Positions 25,066-34,584 of a stretch of DNA of 64,000 bases are shown here, piece after piece. Both the position numbers and the translations under genes were made by a program. The stretch's first letter is position 1. Each line of letters opens with the position of its first letter. Origin of the DNA: Syntrophaceae bacterium UBA2210 (GTDB lineage: Bacteria; Desulfobacterota; Syntrophia; Syntrophales; UBA2210); contig DCUQ01000010.1 of the NCBI GenBank assembly GCA_002327865.1, positions 96,996-160,995 on the forward strand, read 5' to 3'. The notes below the pieces were generated by a model. The model saw only the letters and a program-made list of their open reading frames with translations. It made no database searches and was not told where the DNA came from.

Positions 25066-27693
25066 TCAGTCTTTCACCTTTTTCTGCCATTCGATTATTA
25101 TGGTGAGAGCCTCCATGGGTGTCATATTCATGATATCAAGTTCTTTCAACTCCCTGACCAGTCGGCTTTCTTCGTCGACGAAAAGGTTCAATTGCCCGGC
25201 ATTGCCCTTACGCGATGTCTTCCCCCGGGCTATTTTAGGCATGCCTACCTCGTCCAGTTCGCCTCTTTCCAGATTCTTCAACACTTCCCTGGCTCTTAAC
25301 ACAACATCCTCGTGAACCCCGGCAAGACGGGCCACCTCGATGCCATAGCTTCTGTTCGTTCCTCCCTCAACAATGGTACGTAGAAAGATAACCTTGTCAC
25401 CCCATTCCTTGACCGCGACGCTCAGATTCCTGACTCCATCCAGTGTCCTCGCAAGATCCGTCAATTCATGGTAGTGCGTAGCGAAGAGTGTACGTGCCCC
25501 GAGCTTATTCGGATCATGAATATGCTCGGCTACGGCCCATGCTATGCTGAGGCCGTCAAACGTGCTCGTTCCCCTTCCCACTTCATCCAGAAGTATCAGA
25601 CTTTTTGAAGAAGCGTTTTTCAAGATATCCGCCACTTCGGTCATCTCCACCATAAAGGTGCTTTGTCCCCCCGACAGGCTGTCTCCGGCCCCTACCCTGG
25701 TAAATATCCTGTCAACGATACCTATCTCCGCTTCATCGGCCGGAACGAAACTGCCCATCTGTGCCATTAAGACAAGTATCGCCGTCTGGCGTATATAAGT
25801 CGATTTACCGGCCATGTTGGGTCCTGTTATTATGAGAAAACGGTTGCCGGCGCGATCCAGAAGCGTGTCGTTCGGCACAAAACCGCCATCGGGATTCATT
25901 CGCTCTACAACCGGGTGCCGCCCACCTTTTATGTTGATCAAATCATTATCATTCACACGCGGGCAACAGTAATTATAGAGCTCCGCCACCTCGGCCAGGG
26001 AGGCCAGAGCGTCAAGATCGGCAAGACGCGAGGCCGTTTGTTGTATCCTCGTTATTTCACGTGCTATTTGCTCCCGTATTTCTACGAACAGTTCGTATTC
26101 CTTTATTTTCCTGCGTTCTTCCGCACCAAGGACAAGCGATTCGTATTCCTTAAGTTCCTGATTTATATACCGTTCCGCATTGACAAGCGTCTGTTTCCTT
26201 ACATAATCGCCGGGAACCATATCGCTGTTTGCCCTGGTAACCTCTATATAATATCCGAACACGTTGTTAAAGCTTACCTTAAGATTGCCTATACCTGTTC
26301 GTTTACGCTCCTTCGCCTCCATTGCGGCTATCCACTTTTTGCCGTCCGTGCAGAGAGATATCAGCTTGTCCAGTTCGTCGTCATATCCACCCCTTATCAT
26401 GTAACCGTCACGGATACTTACCGGAGGATCATCCTCTATTGCTTTTGATATGAGGTCAGCCACATCGTGCATCTCATCGAGATCATTGTAAATATCCATA
26501 ATCAAAGGTGATTCCAGAGACGAGACCGTATCTTTTATGGCGGGTATCAGTCGAAGCGACCTTCCAAGGGCGAGCAGATCTCTTCCGTTTGCGACACCCA
26601 TGGAAACCTTACCACCCAGGCGCTCTAGGTCATAAATACCGGCAAGAGACGAGCGCAGTTTCTCTCTCAGCAGGTGATCATCCCTGATCTCCGAAACAGC
26701 GGCCAGCCTTGTTTTAATTTTGTCAGGATCCACAAGGGGATAATTAAGCCACCAGCGTAATTTTCTTCCACCCATGGCAGTGGTTGTATGATCAAGAACA
26801 TGAAACAGAGACCCGCGCTTTCTACCTCCTTGAATTGTTGCAAACAGTTCAAGGTTTCTCTTTGCGGTGTCATCCAGCACCAGATAATTTCTTATATCGT
26901 ACCGCAGAACGTTATTTATATGATTAAGCTTATCTTTCTGTGTCTCCCTGACATAACGTAAGACCGCCCCCGCCGCGCTCGTCATAGCCGGGTGTTCTTT
27001 AAAATCAGCAGCTCTGTCCACGCCGAAAAACTCATCGATAAGATCCGATGCTCCCTCTGCCGAGAAATAGTCGGAAGAGACATAACTGATGCTGCAACCC
27101 GGAAACCTACCGGTAAGGACCTTGACAAGATCGCTTTCCTTCAGCACCTCGCGTACCACAATTTCCCTGAAATCCAGTCTGGCTACTTCATCCAGAAAAA
27201 CAGCTCTGTCGTCGGATTCCGTAACACGAAACTCGCCCGTGGATATATCCGCAAAAGCAAGGCCGAAAGCATCGTCGCACATCGAAATACCTGCCAGGAA
27301 ATTATTCTCTTTGGCGGAAAGATTGTCAGAGTCGACTACCAGTCCGGGAGTGATGATACGGACAACTTCTCTTTTTACGATCCCCTTTACATTTTTAGGA
27401 TCCTCCATCTGTTCACAGACGGCAACCTTGTAGCCGTTTTCGATAAGTTTTGATATATAGGACGAAGCCGCATGCCAGGGGACTCCACACAACGGAATTG
27501 CGTCCTCTTTATTCTTGTTCCTGGATGTCAGCGTAATACCAAGTGCTTTGGAAGCGATTTCCGCATCCTCGAAGAACATCTCATAAAAATCCCCCATTCT
27601 GAAAAAGAGAATACAATCTCTGTGGGTTTCCTTTATTTCGAGATACTGTCTCATCGCTGGTGTAAGATTTTTCACCCGCCGCTCCTCTTTCAT
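25066..27693 (-). CDS. mutS: DNA mismatch repair protein MutS
   Basis: Recognises base mismatches and small loops and recruits MutL. The 875-residue protein has the N-terminal mismatch-binding motif GDFYEMF (Phe36 and Glu38), connector, lever and clamp domains, and the ABC-type ATPase with Walker [10 protein letters not shown] (624-632), Walker [16 protein letters not shown] and the HYHEL segment. The C-terminus ends with a helix-turn-helix-like dimer segment. Length and motifs are typical of MutS1. It converges with the redox operon upstream and diverges from the acetate-type transporter. Confidence 0.97.
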   Translation of the reverse strand: MKEERRVKNLTPAMRQYLEIKETHRDCILFFRMGDFYEMFFEDAEIASKALGITLTSRNKNKEDAIPLCGVPWHAASSYISKLIENGYKVAVCEQMEDPKNVKGIVKREVVRIITPGLVVDSDNLSAKENNFLAGISMCDDAFGLAFADISTGEFRVTESDDRAVFLDEVARLDFREIVVREVLKESDLVKVLTGRFPGCSISYVSSDYFSAEGASDLIDEFFGVDRAADFKEHPAMTSAAGAVLRYVRETQKDKLNHINNVLRYDIRNYLVLDDTAKRNLELFATIQGGRKRGSLFHVLDHTTTAMGGRKLRWWLNYPLVDPDKIKTRLAAVSEIRDDHLLREKLRSSLAGIYDLERLGGKVSMGVANGRDLLALGRSLRLIPAIKDTVSSLESPLIMDIYNDLDEMHDVADLISKAIEDDPPVSIRDGYMIRGGYDDELDKLISLCTDGKKWIAAMEAKERKRTGIGNLKVSFNNVFGYYIEVTRANSDMVPGDYVRKQTLVNAERYINQELKEYESLVLGAEERRKIKEYELFVEIREQIAREITRIQQTASRLADLDALASLAEVAELYNYCCPRVNDNDLINIKGGRHPVVERMNPDGGFVPNDTLLDRAGNRFLIITGPNMAGKSTYIRQTAILVLMAQMGSFVPADEAEIGIVDRIFTRVGAGDSLSGGQSTFMVEMTEVADILKNASSKSLILLDEVGRGTSTFDGLSIAWAVAEHIHDPNKLGARTLFATHYHELTDLARTLDGVRNLSVAVKEWGDKVIFLRTIVEGGTNRSYGIEVARLAGVHEDVVLRAREVLKNLERGELDEVGMPKIARGKTSRKGNAGQLNLFVDEESRLVRELKELDIMNMTPMEALTIIIEWQKKVKD

Positions 27694-27989
27694 TCACATG
27701 GTATAACGCCGCAATAATTACTATCACAAAAAATTCTTTTTTAACAACTCGGCGTCGAATCAGCAAGAAATTCATTTATTCATAATCAAGTACGTCGCCC
27801 CCGGACACCTGCGGATAACAATTACAAATCGTTGCAAAAAAAATACAACGCCCGTTGCAGAAGCCTTGCTTTAATAATTGATGACTACCTAAAAGTTAAT
27901 AACTGTTTCGACCAGGCATATCCTGAAGCCTTAAAAAATTTTAATTCCATGCTCTCTTTTTTGATGTTTTAATGATCAGAGCTTTTCAT
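27694..27989. other. Intergenic region between mutS and the acetate-type transporter
   Basis: AT-rich divergent intergenic DNA of about 380 bases in total with the transporter promoter at its right end. No convincing ORF, RNA gene or repeat was seen in this part. Confidence 0.5.
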
Positions 27990-28018
27990 TTGACAACTGC
28001 TATAAATTTGGATAGAGG
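27990..28018 (+). promoter_or_regulatory. Candidate promoter of the acetate-type transporter gene
   Basis: TTGACA (27990-27995) with a 17-base spacer to TAGAGG; an extended -10 TGCTATAAA (27998-28006) lies inside the spacer and is an alternative. The surrounding 39 bases closely match the block upstream of the OFA-family gene at 28940. Confidence 0.5.
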
Positions 28019-28071
28019 AGTCGAGGTTTTTGTCAGGTATAGCAAAATTTAATTCGAGGAGGTTTGATATC

Positions 28072-28626
28072 ATGGCGGAAGAAGTCACATGGGGGCATCC
28101 CGGTGCTTTAGGATTGGCAGGATTTGGTTTAAACACGATACTTCTACAAATTCATAATCTTGGATTGATACCCGGAGAGGTAGCATTGATTTACGGGTTT
28201 TTCTGGGGAGGAACTGCACAGGTAATAGCCGGCATCATCGATGGTCGCAGGGGAGACACCTTCGGACTGACTGCGTTTACCTCTTACGGCCTGTTCTGGA
28301 TCGGTCTCAGTTTTATTTTCCTTTTGAAATGGCTGAATGTCGCAGAAGTTACCGGGCCGGGGCTGGCCTGGGCGTTTATATGCTGGGGCATATTTACCGC
28401 TTATATGACTATCGGAACCTTCAAGATATCCAAACTTCATATATTCATATTCGCAACATTAACGATATTGTTCTTCATGCTCGCCGCTCACTTCTTCGGC
28501 AATATCCCGGCGAAACCATGCGCCATTGAAGGTATTATCTGCGGCGCTGCCGCCACATACGGTTCAGCCGCCGTGATTATGCATGCCCAGTTCGGAAGGT
28601 GGATACTGCCTATTGGATTATTATAA
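28072..28626 (+). CDS. GPR1/FUN34/YaaH (SatP)-family acetate/succinate transporter
   Basis: A 184-residue six-helix membrane protein. The N-terminus HPGALGLAGFGLNTILL carries the family signature NPxPLGL-type motif, followed by hydrophobic segments at about 17-37, 45-65, 75-92, 100-118, 124-144 and 150-172. The family moves acetate or succinate with protons. ATG 28072 is chosen because GAGGAGG lies 9 bases upstream; an upstream in-frame start at 28030 has no such site. The gene has its own promoter and strong terminator and is followed by an OFA-type carrier. In an anaerobe with AOR and CoA-transferases, acetate uptake or release fits. Confidence 0.88.
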   Translation: MAEEVTWGHPGALGLAGFGLNTILLQIHNLGLIPGEVALIYGFFWGGTAQVIAGIIDGRRGDTFGLTAFTSYGLFWIGLSFIFLLKWLNVAEVTGPGLAWAFICWGIFTAYMTIGTFKISKLHIFIFATLTILFFMLAAHFFGNIPAKPCAIEGIICGAAATYGSAAVIMHAQFGRWILPIGLL

Positions 28627-28663
28627 ACTTGTTAAAACAAAAAGGATGATAACATTCACCCCT

Positions 28664-28703
28664 TAATAAAGAACGCCGGCCGGATGGCCGGCGTTCTTTA
28701 TTA
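28664..28703 (+). terminator. Strong bidirectional terminator
   Basis: An 18-bp perfect stem TAATAAAGAACGCCGGCC / GGCCGGCGTTCTTTATTA with loop GGAT. A-rich and T-rich arm ends give U tracts in both directions. The core AAGAACGCCGG is shared with the terminator at 30370. Confidence 0.85.
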
Positions 28704-28939
28704 TCTCCGCTTTCGGTGTATTGAAGGAGTTCTATGCACCTTCGGCAAGATGCTTTTCCCGCCTGCCTTTGTATTTATCCCGCACATGCGGTAAGTTGCC
28801 TCTGGTTATATCAGAAAGATTCCCGAGATATTACAGTTTATCCATACGCCCCCTTAACTCATGAATTCCAGGTACCATACCCGAACGATGACCGTGCCAT
28901 TCACAATCCGGTTCTATTGATTTTCCCTCGACTTTTTAT
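28704..28939. other. Intergenic region before the OFA-family gene
   Basis: About 330 bases separate the terminator from the next gene. A 69-codon frame at 28734-28943 has an SD-like AAGGAG only 4 bases before its ATG but encodes no recognisable protein and runs into the next promoter, so it is not called. Nothing else is seen. Confidence 0.5.
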
Positions 28940-28968
28940 TTGACAATTGTTCCAATTCCAGATAGATA
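28940..28968 (+). promoter_or_regulatory. Candidate promoter of the OFA-family transporter gene
   Basis: TTGACA (28940-28945), 17-base spacer, TAGATA (28963-28968). The flanks CTTTTTATTTGACAATTG and GATAGATAAG align base for base with CTTTTCATTTGACAACTG and GATAGAGGAG at the acetate-type transporter gene. Confidence 0.5.
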
Positions 28969-29035
28969 AGTTAGTGATTTGCCTTAGCATTATTAATTAA
29001 CTATTTGGTATTATTAATGTTTTTGGAGGAACTTA

Positions 29036-30355
29036 ATGACAAAGCAAAAAGTGATGAATCGCTGGTATGTCGTGATAGGCGCCGTTTTAATCCAGTTATG
29101 TCTCGGCGCTATTTATGCATGGTCTGTTTTTACACCCAAACTGACCGCTAAGGGTGGAATGTACGAGTTCAGTGCCACTCAGGCAGCCTGGATCTTTTCC
29201 ATCGGCCTTTTAGTGTTTTCAATCGTCATGATCCTTTCCGGAAGGATGCTTGCGGTTACAGGGCCAAGGAAACTGGCTTCAATCGGAGGTATTGTCCTAG
29301 GCGCCGGTTATATCCTGGGTGGGCTGTTCGGAACGTCATTCTTTACTCAGTTACTTTTCATCGGAGTTATTGGTGGCGCAGGTATTGGACTCGCCTATGT
29401 TGTCCCAATTGCCGTAGGAGTAAAATGGTTCCCCGACAAGAAAGGAATGGTTACAGGTCTTGCTGTAGCCGGGTTCGGTTTCGGGGCGACAATATGGGTT
29501 AAGTCGGCAGGTTCCTGGTTCGGTTTGATAAATAACCTGAATTTCTTCGGTCTCGGAGGCGTTCAGAGTGTCTTTCTCCTCTATGGAATCATTTTTCTTA
29601 TCGCAGTTCTCCTTGGAAGTATCGTTATGATTGATCCCCCTAAGGGTTATGTCCCGGAAGGATGGACTCCCCCCCAGCCTGTATCGTCGGTCTCTGGATC
29701 AAAACCGGCCAGCGCGGCTTTGGGCATGACAAATTTTGAATCAGGCGAAATGATGAAAACCCCTCAGTTTTATATGACATGGGTTACATTCCTGTTTTCA
29801 GCAATCGCCGGGTTGATGGTAATCTATTGTATCAAGCTGTTCGGTATCGATTCTTTGAAAGCCTCGGGAATGACTGTTGAGGCCGCATCTGCCGCAGCCG
29901 GCACCGCCATGGCTCTGTATGCGATTTTTAACGGACTCGGCCGTATTATCTGGGGAACGGTTTCTGATAAAATCGGGCGTAAGATATCTATTTTTCTCAT
30001 GTGCCTCTTCCAGGGAATCATCATGCTCCTATTTTACAAGATGGGAAGTGCGGTCGCTACACTGATTATCGGCTCCTGTATCATCGGCTTTAATTTCGGT
30101 GGCAATTTCGCCTTATTCCCGGCAATCACGGCAGATTACTTTGGCAACAAAAACGTAGGCTTGAACTACGGCTTCATATTCGTGTCATATGGCATCGCCG
30201 GCGTCATAGGGCCCCAGATCGCCGGATATTTCAAGGATGCCGCCAAGGGCGGTGGTGATCCTTCCATATGGGTAACTCCTTTTATTATTGCGGGGGTTGT
30301 ATGCCTGCTGGGGGCGGCTATTACGCTATTGTCAAAACCACCTCAAAAAATATAA
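29036..30355 (+). CDS. OFA-family MFS carrier (oxalate/formate antiporter type)
   Basis: A 439-residue, 12-segment major facilitator. The N-terminus NRWYVVIGAVLIQLCLGAIY and AWSVF are the OFA-family signature, with GxGIGLAYVVPI in helix 4 and a second-half DKIGRK loop. OFA members exchange small carboxylates; oxalate:formate is the type example, but most members are uncharacterised. An SD (GGAGG) precedes ATG. It shares promoter-like and terminator sequences with the SatP-family gene just upstream, so the two are probably co-regulated. Confidence 0.9.
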   Translation: MTKQKVMNRWYVVIGAVLIQLCLGAIYAWSVFTPKLTAKGGMYEFSATQAAWIFSIGLLVFSIVMILSGRMLAVTGPRKLASIGGIVLGAGYILGGLFGTSFFTQLLFIGVIGGAGIGLAYVVPIAVGVKWFPDKKGMVTGLAVAGFGFGATIWVKSAGSWFGLINNLNFFGLGGVQSVFLLYGIIFLIAVLLGSIVMIDPPKGYVPEGWTPPQPVSSVSGSKPASAALGMTNFESGEMMKTPQFYMTWVTFLFSAIAGLMVIYCIKLFGIDSLKASGMTVEAASAAAGTAMALYAIFNGLGRIIWGTVSDKIGRKISIFLMCLFQGIIMLLFYKMGSAVATLIIGSCIIGFNFGGNFALFPAITADYFGNKNVGLNYGFIFVSYGIAGVIGPQIAGYFKDAAKGGGDPSIWVTPFIIAGVVCLLGAAITLLSKPPQKI

Positions 30356-30369
30356 GTATCAAGACAACA

Positions 30370-30399
30370 AAGAACGCCGGTAATCTATCCGGCGTTCTT
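30370..30399 (+). terminator. Terminator between OFA gene and convergent nucleotidase gene
   Basis: An 11-bp stem AAGAACGCCGG/CCGGCGTTCTT with an 8-base loop, followed by TGTCTTTATTT. It lies between two convergent genes and probably works for both. Its stem is identical to the core of the terminator at 28664. Confidence 0.8.
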
Positions 30400-30403
30400 G
30401 TCT

Positions 30404-32362
30404 TTATTTGAAGTAAAAGCGCCTACCGGCTCTACGCCGGACAAAACCGATAATCAAAACAAGTATAAAAACAACAATCAAAATCACGCCGCAGGCAATC
30501 CATGTGACATACGTTCCGCGTCTCAACAAATCAAAAGGATTCCAGCTGGCTTCGATACGCTGCCTTCCAAGCTTACCCCCATATTTCTCCGGTACATCCG
30601 GCATCCCATCACCGGTACGATCGGGGAAACTCCCGAGATATTCCAGAACCGCCATATATTCCTTCAGTTCCTGAATACCCGGCGTCTGCCTGTCCGCATC
30701 GACACGAGCCTCCTTCAGGTCGGCAATGAAGTTTCCGTTCCGATCCTTCGGGACAATATTAAGAATATTCCAGGTAAAATCCCCCACAATTTTTAAAAAT
30801 GCGGCATTGTATATATCGGTGGCGACCCGTATGAGTCTCTTGTTCGATCCCGAATAATCGATAGGAGAATAGCCACTCTCTTCATCCCCCAGCCATATCT
30901 CCGTGACTCTGTCAAAGATCATCCTGTTGGGATTGTATGCAAATCTGACTCCGGAAACCTGCAGATAATAATCGCTCCCCTTTATAGGATAGATACTGGT
31001 CAGAATTTCAAGTGCTTTTTTAACCTCGCACGGATAGATATAAAAGGATACGAGGGGATAACCCATGGAAGATTCTTCATCGAAACCTACTCCCAGGGGA
31101 ACAGCGCGAAAGGCATCACACACCGCGATATCACCCGTACTGCCGTTCACGATATCATCGCGGATAACCCCGTTGCTGGCCACTCCGATGCCGGCCCGCT
31201 CAGCAGGATCACCGGAACCGGAATCATGTTCGTTAACGTACCAGCGGATGGAATCGGCAATAAGATTCCCCAAGTTGCATTCATCCTCGATAATTTTAAG
31301 ATCAAAACCGGTATGAGCAATTATCTTGCGAAACGCCAGCCCTTTCCCGGCCAGTATCTCTGTATTAATTCGGGATTCAAAATCATCGATCATTGCCGTA
31401 ATCCGGGTGTCGCCTGTTATGGAATCATCAATATCGATACGTCGATAATTTTCCAAACATACCCCTTCGTTCGACCACGTAATATCCATAACGCCCAGTT
31501 GTTTACCGTAACACCAGCTTTGAACGATTATGGTATCACCTGCCTTCCGGACATCGGTTTTCGTATGCGTATGGCCGCTGATGATAATATCGATACCGTC
31601 AACCGCTTTTGCCAGGATCTCGTCTTCGGATTCTTTCGCATCATCTGAGAGTCCACTGTGCGACAGACAGATTACGATATCCGCCTTTTCTTCTTCACGC
31701 AGTTTCTTGACCATCCTTTTGGCCGTGGTAACCGGGGCTTCGAACCGTACAGGAGCAGCAAACGGCGATACGCCGGCTGCGTCTTTTCCCATGAGTCCGA
31801 AAAACCCTATCCGGGCACCTTCTTTTTCCATTATCATGTATGAAGTCACAAGCCCTTCGGCAAAGACCTTTTCGAGTTCATCATCCACGCTGCTTTCGGC
31901 ACTGAACACCGCGTTAGAGAAAACGACGGCAGGCAGACCCCCTTGTCGGTGAGCAGCCAGAAGAATACGGGCCAGCCCCACCGGTTTCAGATCAAACTCG
32001 TGGTTTCCGAGGGTAACCACGTCATACCCCATTTCTTTCATCAACCTGAGTTCGAAGGACTCTTCCCGGCTCAACATGTGAAAGAGCGAACCCATGAGAA
32101 AATCACCGGCATCCACAACCAGCACGGGATTCGCCCGTTCCTGTTTTATACGCCGTATAACCGTCGCTATCCGGGCCCATCCTCCGACGGTTGTGTCATT
32201 GCCGGTTTCCAGAGGGGTGTAGTCGATATTGGGTGAAAATCCCAGAAGATGAGAATGGAGATCGTTCGAGTGAACTATGGTTATCGCCTTCCCGGCGGCG
32301 TTAAGCGGGCAGGCGATCGGCAGCAGAAACAGTATCAGACAAAAACAGCATATAAACCTCAT
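30404..32362 (-). CDS. UshA-like 5'-nucleotidase/metallophosphatase with C-terminal membrane anchor
   Basis: A secreted metallophosphoesterase of the 5'-nucleotidase/2',3'-cyclic phosphodiesterase family. From ATG 32362 the first 23 residues form a signal peptide (MRFICCFCLILFLLPIACPL, then NAAG). Metal motifs are SNDLHSHL, DAGDFLMGS, GNHEFD, SHSG and SGHTHT; the C-terminal nucleotide-binding domain follows from about residue 340 (ECNLGNLIADS). A hydrophobic helix close to the end (WIACGVILIVVFILVLIIG) and a basic tail would anchor it in the inner membrane facing the periplasm. An upstream in-frame TTG at 32431 overlapping the GNAT stop would bury the signal peptide and is less likely. Confidence 0.88.
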   Translation of the reverse strand: MRFICCFCLILFLLPIACPLNAAGKAITIVHSNDLHSHLLGFSPNIDYTPLETGNDTTVGGWARIATVIRRIKQERANPVLVVDAGDFLMGSLFHMLSREESFELRLMKEMGYDVVTLGNHEFDLKPVGLARILLAAHRQGGLPAVVFSNAVFSAESSVDDELEKVFAEGLVTSYMIMEKEGARIGFFGLMGKDAAGVSPFAAPVRFEAPVTTAKRMVKKLREEEKADIVICLSHSGLSDDAKESEDEILAKAVDGIDIIISGHTHTKTDVRKAGDTIIVQSWCYGKQLGVMDITWSNEGVCLENYRRIDIDDSITGDTRITAMIDDFESRINTEILAGKGLAFRKIIAHTGFDLKIIEDECNLGNLIADSIRWYVNEHDSGSGDPAERAGIGVASNGVIRDDIVNGSTGDIAVCDAFRAVPLGVGFDEESSMGYPLVSFYIYPCEVKKALEILTSIYPIKGSDYYLQVSGVRFAYNPNRMIFDRVTEIWLGDEESGYSPIDYSGSNKRLIRVATDIYNAAFLKIVGDFTWNILNIVPKDRNGNFIADLKEARVDADRQTPGIQELKEYMAVLEYLGSFPDRTGDGMPDVPEKYGGKLGRQRIEASWNPFDLLRRGTYVTWIACGVILIVVFILVLIIGFVRRRAGRRFYFK

Positions 32363-32427
32363 AACACACTTTCCGTAATTCGAGGGGCCCAGGGTCCCTC
32401 GACCCCTTGAATCCTTGAACCCTTTTT

Positions 32428-32895
32428 TCAAGGCTCTATAATCATCGCGACTTCATCACAGAAATCGGGATACTTCGGACAGTTGAGGCAATCGGACCAT
32501 ATTTTTTCAGGAAGGTTTCCCTTATCAATCACAACAAATCCGAGTTTCTTGAAAAACTCCGTCTGATAGGTAAGCGTGAATATTCTGAGCAGATCGAGCG
32601 TTATGGCCTCGGAGATACACGCCTCAACCAGATTCCTGCCGATGCCCGATCTTCTGTGATCTTCACTTACATACAATGAGCGGATTTCCGCCAGATTTTC
32701 CCAGAAAATATGCATGGCGCAAATACCGATGATGGATCCCTCATCGTCCAGATAAACGAAAAAATCCCTTAAACTGCCGTACAGCGCCATAAGTGTCCGC
32801 GGAAGCATTTCATTCCTGTTAGAGGAAAGATTGATCATCCGGTGAATCACAGGTACATCGCTCACTTTTGCTTTTCTCAACATCTTCCGCACCAT
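32428..32895 (-). CDS. GNAT acetyltransferase, short ArgA-like
   Basis: An about 155-residue GNAT acetyltransferase. It matches the short N-acetylglutamate synthase type: KAKVSDVPVIHRMI at the N-terminus, the EIRSLYV strand, the acetyl-CoA loop HRRSGIGRNL, LTYQTEFFKKLGF, and the cysteine-containing tail IWSDCLNCPKYPDFCDE. That tail is typical of the ArgA-type stand-alone domain which makes N-acetylglutamate for arginine synthesis. The start is uncertain: GTG 32910, ATG 32895 or ATG 32883, all within or next to the recN stop. It is translationally close to recN and to the nucleotidase gene. Confidence 0.78.
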   Translation of the reverse strand: MVRKMLRKAKVSDVPVIHRMINLSSNRNEMLPRTLMALYGSLRDFFVYLDDEGSIIGICAMHIFWENLAEIRSLYVSEDHRRSGIGRNLVEACISEAITLDLLRIFTLTYQTEFFKKLGFVVIDKGNLPEKIWSDCLNCPKYPDFCDEVAMIIEP

Positions 32896-32897
32896 CC

Positions 32898-34580
32898 CTA
32901 TTCTCTGCACATCTTCAGCATTTCAGACGCGTGTTCCCTGGTTTTTTCCGTAACCTCGACACCACCCAGCATCCGGGTAATCTCGTCGAGACGTTGTTTT
33001 TCCGAAAGCAGGCCGACATCGGTGTTTGTCCTGTTATCGTACACCTCCTTCGAAACAAGGAAGTGCGCATCTCCGAAACACGCTATCTGAGGAAGGTGGG
33101 TTATGCATATGACCTGATGGTGCTTTGACACATCTCTCAGCTTCTTTCCCACAACCTCCGCCACGGCCCCGCCTATGCCGCTGTCTACTTCGTCGAACAC
33201 AACCGTTCCGACCGCTCCGCTACCTGCAAGCACTTTTTTCATGGCAAGTACTATTCTCGACAATTCTCCTCCCGAGGCAATACGATTCAACGGCAACAAT
33301 GCTTCCCCGACATTGGTCGACAGGTAGAATTCCACTTCATCCATACCGTTAACGTCAAGAAAAGAAAGTGCTTCCGCTCCGGAGTGATCCTCAAACCTGA
33401 CTTCGAATACCGTATCGGCCATTCTCATCGAATGGATCTCATCCTCCACGGCCTTTTTCAGAACATTCGAAACTCCCTTCCGCTTCCCGGATAATTCCCC
33501 GGCTTTTTCAAGGAGCAGTTTCTCTGTCTGTTCGATTTCCTCCGAAACACGGGTAATCTCTTCACCAAGATAGGCCATTGCTTTCAGTTCCGATTCTATT
33601 TCTTCCTTTCTGTGCAGAATGGCCTCTATTGCCTCTCCATACTTGCGTTTCAGCTTGCCCAGATACGCAAGCCTGTTCTCGATATCCTCCAGCCGTGCCG
33701 GATCAAATGTTATATTCTTTACATAATCTCTCAGCACAAAAGCTATCTCTTCGAGGGTGAAAAAAGCCGATTCCATATCTTCTTCTGAAATCTTCAGCCC
33801 CGGATCTATGTTTTTTATCTCCTTTATGATGCTTACAATACCGTCCAGCCTTTCCAGTACGGAACCCTCTCCCGCATAAAGAGCATCATGGGCTCTGCCT
33901 GCATACTCATCAAGTTTCTTGGCGTTGACGAGAATTCTTTTTTCATCGTGCAGCGACACATCCTCACCGGCCTCCAGCTTGCTTTTTTCAAGTTCATCCA
34001 GCTGGAATCTCAGCAGTTCTTCCCGCTCGCGTTTTTCATTATTTTTCTTTTCCATTTCATCGCGTTTACGCTTCGACGCCTGCCATTCACCGTAGAGACC
34101 GGAGAATTCATTCCTAAGAGATATAAGTCCCCCAAACTTGTCCAAAATATCGATATGATTGTCGGCATCCAGAAGGACCTGGTGTTCCCGCTGACCGCAG
34201 ATATTGACTAGAGATTCGCCGAACGACGAAAGCATCCCAAGCGTCGCCATATTCCCGTTTATATAAATTTTGTTTTTTCCATTCCTGGAAACAACCCTTT
34301 TAAGCACCAGTTCATCATGCTCACCCATACCCGCTTCTTTCAGCTTTTTCCGTGTATCCTCATTTTCGCTCAGGTCGAAGAGTGCCTCAACCACAGCAGA
34401 ATCCTCGGAAAAACGAATAGCGTCGCTCGATGCTCTGTCACCGAGAAGAAGGCTCACCGCCCCCATAATGATGGACTTTCCGGCACCTGTTTCACCGGAG
34501 ATCACGTTCAATCCCCTGGTGAAGGTCACATGCAGTTCATCGATGATGGCAAAATTTTTTATGCTCAGTTCCGTCAGCAT
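32898..34580 (-). CDS. recN: DNA repair protein RecN
   Basis: An SMC-like ATPase that acts early in double-strand break repair. 560 residues from ATG 34580: Walker A GETGAGKS (29-36), a long coiled-coil middle (about 150-350 with charged Glu/Lys/Arg heptads), then the C-terminal ATPase half with the signature LNRIASGGELSR and Walker B VVFDEVDSGIGG. The start used gives MLTELSIKNFAIIDEL, the standard RecN N-terminus, and falls two bases after the nadK stop. The nadK-recN order is common in bacteria. Confidence 0.96.
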   Translation of the reverse strand: MLTELSIKNFAIIDELHVTFTRGLNVISGETGAGKSIIMGAVSLLLGDRASSDAIRFSEDSAVVEALFDLSENEDTRKKLKEAGMGEHDELVLKRVVSRNGKNKIYINGNMATLGMLSSFGESLVNICGQREHQVLLDADNHIDILDKFGGLISLRNEFSGLYGEWQASKRKRDEMEKKNNEKREREELLRFQLDELEKSKLEAGEDVSLHDEKRILVNAKKLDEYAGRAHDALYAGEGSVLERLDGIVSIIKEIKNIDPGLKISEEDMESAFFTLEEIAFVLRDYVKNITFDPARLEDIENRLAYLGKLKRKYGEAIEAILHRKEEIESELKAMAYLGEEITRVSEEIEQTEKLLLEKAGELSGKRKGVSNVLKKAVEDEIHSMRMADTVFEVRFEDHSGAEALSFLDVNGMDEVEFYLSTNVGEALLPLNRIASGGELSRIVLAMKKVLAGSGAVGTVVFDEVDSGIGGAVAEVVGKKLRDVSKHHQVICITHLPQIACFGDAHFLVSKEVYDNRTNTDVGLLSEKQRLDEITRMLGGVEVTEKTREHASEMLKMCRE

Positions 34581-34584
34581 TTTA

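Noticed and set aside
25313..25335. AACCCCGGCAAGACGGGCC resembles AACCCCGGCAAGACAGGCC at 11339-11357 of the repeat element
   Set aside because: It lies inside mutS and encodes the conserved RLAGVHED segment, and the rest of the repeat is missing there, so the match is probably coincidence.
28734..28943. A 69-codon frame with an AAGGAG before ATG
   Set aside because: SD spacing is only four bases, the product has no recognisable features, and the frame runs into the OFA-gene promoter.
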